From contig DASVXH010000044.1 in the NCBI GenBank assembly GCA_036392795.1, forward strand, positions 1 to 52,249: 52,249 nt of DNA, read 5' to 3'. The notes beneath the pieces are model-generated. The model was not told the DNA's origin. It did no database searches and worked only from the letters and a program-made list of their open reading frames with translations. The first letter of the stretch is position 1; each line of letters starts with the position of its first letter. Made by a program: the position numbers and the translations under genes. Below, piece after piece: positions 49,648-52,249 of this stretch. This stretch comes from JARIHD01 sp036392795. GTDB lineage: Bacteria > Patescibacteriota > Saccharimonadia > Saccharimonadales > UBA4665.

Positions 49648-50802
49648 ATGCGCAAAGACGTTGCCGAGCTGTTGCATCAAACATGGCAGAGCCCTGTGTT
49701 TGGTGATTCATTTGGACTTGTGGGCCCGGAAGGTTTGGCCCAGGCAAAGCGGCAGCTAAGCGAAATTGCGGGCGTGACAAGTCAGGAATTGTGCGGCTAT
49801 ATTATGGATGCCAGCCCCGATATTGCTCCTGCTGATGTGGCGGCCGTGGTCTCAAAGGAGATATTGCCTAAAACGACTGCCTTTTGTCCGGCGCTTACCG
49901 TGGGCGAAATTAACGACGGTCCACGATTGAGTTCCCTGGCAACAGCGGTTGGCCTGATGTACTGGGCGGATCAGTCGATGGACCGTGGTGACAGAGCGGT
50001 GCAGCAGGCCGTAGAATGGTTAACTGCCGATGACGAATCCGCAGGCTCGGTTAAAGTATCCGCTCCGGTTGGCGCAGCCGGTTTGGCATTACAGTCCTTG
50101 ACTAGAATCGCTCATAACGTTGGCGAGTTTGCCCGACCAGAAGATGCTCCATATGTATTGAATTGTTTTTATGATCAGGTGCTACAAAATGAAGCACGTA
50201 TGCGGCGACTCAGTGACGACTATCTGGCCGCCGCTAATCCTTATAATTTCTTGGGTGAGCGGGCAGAAGAAATCGTTCAGACCGTTACGGTAAATGCCGG
50301 ATTTCCCAGTATTTCATCGTCTCTCTACGCTATCTATCGGCATCATCGAGATTGGCCAGCATTGGCTGACGTGTACGCCGACCCTCACATGACCGCTCTG
50401 TTGCAGGCTTGTAATGCGACGGTTCGATTGTGGGACGAATTGGGCGATTGGAAAATGGACCGCGGCGACGATCCTGCCACGGGTATTTTTACTATCAACC
50501 TCTGTAACGAATATCATCCAAAGATTATTGCGGCATTTAGCGAGCGTGCCGGCATCTATGACGCGGAACGATTGCGTCAACTGCAAGAGTCATGTGCTGA
50601 TTTTTATGAAGGCGATAACACGGCGCGGCCGGTGCATGTACGTCGTATCGAGACAATTATGCTGGAGCATATTCGGGATTATATGCACATTTTTCCCAGA
50701 GGAACGGCCCGTGATTTCGCGCCCTACATTGGCTTATGTAAACGGGTGCTAGAGATCGGTTACGTCAATCGTATTGGGGACATTGCACTGATGGCCAAGT
50801 AG
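49648..50802 (+). CDS. Hypothetical all-helical protein with Asp-rich motifs
   Basis: A protein of 384 aa. It is helical, with LMYWADQSMDRGD (Asp at 108, 112, 115) and a second acidic site VRLWDELGDWKMDRGDD near 260, and basic residues near the end (HVRRIETIML). Two Asp-rich sites at this spacing recall class I terpenoid or isoprenoid synthases, but the canonical DDxxD and NSE motifs are not exact, so this is only a suggestion. An AAAGGAGA ribosome-binding site lies 12 nt upstream and TATAAT at about 49611. Confidence 0.6.
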   Translation: MRKDVAELLHQTWQSPVFGDSFGLVGPEGLAQAKRQLSEIAGVTSQELCGYIMDASPDIAPADVAAVVSKEILPKTTAFCPALTVGEINDGPRLSSLATAVGLMYWADQSMDRGDRAVQQAVEWLTADDESAGSVKVSAPVGAAGLALQSLTRIAHNVGEFARPEDAPYVLNCFYDQVLQNEARMRRLSDDYLAAANPYNFLGERAEEIVQTVTVNAGFPSISSSLYAIYRHHRDWPALADVYADPHMTALLQACNATVRLWDELGDWKMDRGDDPATGIFTINLCNEYHPKIIAAFSERAGIYDAERLRQLQESCADFYEGDNTARPVHVRRIETIMLEHIRDYMHIFPRGTARDFAPYIGLCKRVLEIGYVNRIGDIALMAK

Positions 50803-50820
50803 CGCTGTAGCAGCGCATTT
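50802..50820 (+). terminator. Hairpin after the Asp-rich gene
   Basis: GCGCTG-TAG-CAGCGC (50802-50816) then ATTT, overlapping the stop codon. The T tract is short. Confidence 0.4.
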
Positions 50821-50849
50821 GCGTTTTGCAGTCGACTCTGACCTAAAAT

Positions 50850-52249
50850 TTATAGTCCAGTGCTATACCAAAGCGCGTCACGGTTGCGCGAGAATTCACT
50901 ATTGGTGTCGCTCAGCAGTTCGACGACAACGGCTGGACTGCCCAGACTGGAGCGCATCCAGTCTTCCATGGCCCCGGTAGTGTCATATTTGAATACGCCG
51001 GCGCTTTGCGACTTTGGTATGGCCCGGTAGCGGGCCTTTGAGGCGTAAATACTAGCTACTCCGACCGAATCGCCTGCTTCGTTTGCCTCAACGACGGCAG
51101 CCGAACTGTGAAACGAAAAAACCATCCGCGGTTTAACCTGTCGAATGTATGCGGCAACTGCCGCCGATTCCGGTTCGGACAGTGGACTGGGACCGCCAGC
51201 GGGTGTTGGCGTCGGACTCTCTGGTGAGGTAACCATGGTTTTCCAGTCGGCCGCAGGAAAGTTACGGTTCAAGTCTATGCCGCGGGCGTTCAGGCGTGAA
51301 CGTGCTGCCACGCCGTCTGGGCTGACCGCCGGAATGACTACCAGGCTGCGTGCGGGCAGCCGATTTGGATTGGCATTTAGCTCGTTAAACCATTCGGTCA
51401 TGATTGTTTTTGAATTGAGTTCATCACCGTGCATTGCTCCCATGTAGATAATGGGATTTTCGCCGGTGCCGAATTTATAGGCCGTGATTGGTTGGCCCCG
51501 GACCGACTTGCCAATGCTAAACGAAATGTAGCAGACCGCTCGCGAGCTGAAGCTCCAACCAGAATCACCGCTAACACCGAATTGACTTTGGAGTGCGCTG
51601 TTAATTTTGAGGGTAAATGGTGCACAAATCGGTATGTCGCCCTGAGGTTTGATGTGCAGTTTATTGCCGCTTACAGAAAAAGTAGCCGGTGCTGCTTTGC
51701 CCTGAATCGTAAACCCGATCGCGGCGCCCAAATCCTGAGTGGCCAATAGTTCCTGATCAAAATTAACCGTGATGGTTTGCCCCAAAGGAACATTGCGCGT
51801 CCCGATATTGGTGCCACTTGCCTTTGGTCCGCCGGACGTTTGAAAAGCGAGCGTGTATGATTTATTTGCCAGACCACTGCCATCGGAACCTTCAATGGAA
51901 GCGATGCGGAGTTCAAACGTGGCCTTACGTGCTAGTTCCTGGCCAAATTTTACAGTAATTGTTTTGCCGCTGACGCTCGGCGTGACCGGCACTGCCGTTT
52001 CTGTTTTGTCGACGTTTTTGGCCACTACTGCAACTGGTCCAAGAGTTTTTATATCCTTGTCGGTTTGTATTACCAGTTCGCCGGGCTTTTGCTGTACGGT
52101 AGCCCCTGGTCCGATCGATGAGGAAAGTACTGATACCGGCGTAATTGTTTTAATGGGAGCGGTCGCCACTTTGGCTACTTCTTTGTGTGCGAAGCGGCGT
52201 ACTATTTGCAGGTCATAATCGGCGGCGTAGGTTAGTTGTAGGGGCGCAA
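50850..52249 (-). CDS. M14 zinc carboxypeptidase with Ig-like domains, 5' end beyond window
   Basis: The frame is open from the stop at 50850 to the window edge, over 465 codons; the GTG at 52169 is not a good start because coding continues upstream of it without a stop. The order is at least two Ig-like (SbsA/Big_5-type) domains (KTITVKFGQELARKATFELRIASIEG, PLGQTITVNFDQELLATQDLG), then an M14 metallocarboxypeptidase: HGDE zinc site, NARGIDLNRNFP, FSFHSSA zinc His and VVVELLSD catalytic Glu. The type is near MpaA / gamma-D-glutamyl-diaminopimelate peptidases, so it probably trims peptidoglycan peptides outside the cell. Confidence 0.88.
   Translation of the reverse strand, partial: APLQLTYAADYDLQIVRRFAHKEVAKVATAPIKTITPVSVLSSSIGPGATVQQKPGELVIQTDKDIKTLGPVAVVAKNVDKTETAVPVTPSVSGKTITVKFGQELARKATFELRIASIEGSDGSGLANKSYTLAFQTSGGPKASGTNIGTRNVPLGQTITVNFDQELLATQDLGAAIGFTIQGKAAPATFSVSGNKLHIKPQGDIPICAPFTLKINSALQSQFGVSGDSGWSFSSRAVCYISFSIGKSVRGQPITAYKFGTGENPIIYMGAMHGDELNSKTIMTEWFNELNANPNRLPARSLVVIPAVSPDGVAARSRLNARGIDLNRNFPAADWKTMVTSPESPTPTPAGGPSPLSEPESAAVAAYIRQVKPRMVFSFHSSAAVVEANEAGDSVGVASIYASKARYRAIPKSQSAGVFKYDTTGAMEDWMRSSLGSPAVVVELLSDTNSEFSRNRDALWYSTGL

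Overview
The window looks like a chromosome segment of a Patescibacteria (CPR) bacterium, most likely Saccharibacteria (TM7). This is inferred from the gene mix: a CPR/Gram-positive type conjugation system with PrgI and short pilin proteins, a PG-binding/DUF3152 wall protein, many short hypothetical genes, and start sites without ribosome-binding sites. No rRNA or marker gene confirms it. At least 20 genes have a -10 box ending only 6-8 nt before the start codon, so leaderless initiation seems common; the rest have ordinary Shine-Dalgarno sites.

Layout. (1) 1-5200, chromosomal: pentapeptide-repeat protein (cut by the window edge), wall metalloprotease, LysR regulator divergent from inositol-phosphate synthase, and a hypothetical gene. 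(2) 5300-25401: an integrative conjugative element of about 20 kb inserted in the 3' end of tRNA-Gln(TTG) at 5250-5324. A 13-bp direct repeat marks its two ends. It carries a large serine recombinase whose reading frame runs antisense through the tRNA, a replication-relaxation protein, a type IV secretion operon (11176-18846), an Eco29kI-like restriction enzyme with a C5 methylase and Vsr, a RadC-like protein, two XRE regulators, a PLD-like protein, and three proteins with HEPN-like R-x4-H motifs. The same operator motif lies by the recombinase promoter and by the XRE genes. (3) 25402-31860: a complete type I restriction-modification operon whose HsdS has an extra C-terminal domain. (4) 31858-33683: two near-identical repeats of about 100 bp flank small genes, a decayed copy of the element's right end, and a tRNA-Gln(CTG)/tRNA-Gln(TTG) pair. 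The pair is preceded by a strong promoter, a leaderless peptide frame with three consecutive Gln codons, and an intrinsic terminator that ends 2 nt before the first tRNA. (5) 33751-52249, chromosomal: small metabolic and regulatory genes (methyltransferase, UbiA, two alpha/beta hydrolases, SDR, YdcF, VOC, threonine aldolase, AraC, STAS-like), several unrecognised proteins, and an M14 carboxypeptidase running off the right edge.

The most interesting signal is region 4. The leader before the tRNA-Gln genes has the peptide, the stall codons and the mutually exclusive hairpins expected of ribosome-mediated attenuation, here apparently controlling tRNA genes that read the same codons. Second is the recombinase, whose C-terminus is predicted to change between the integrated and excised forms. 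Third is the apparent absence of CCGCGG, the site of the Eco29kI family, from the element that encodes that enzyme.
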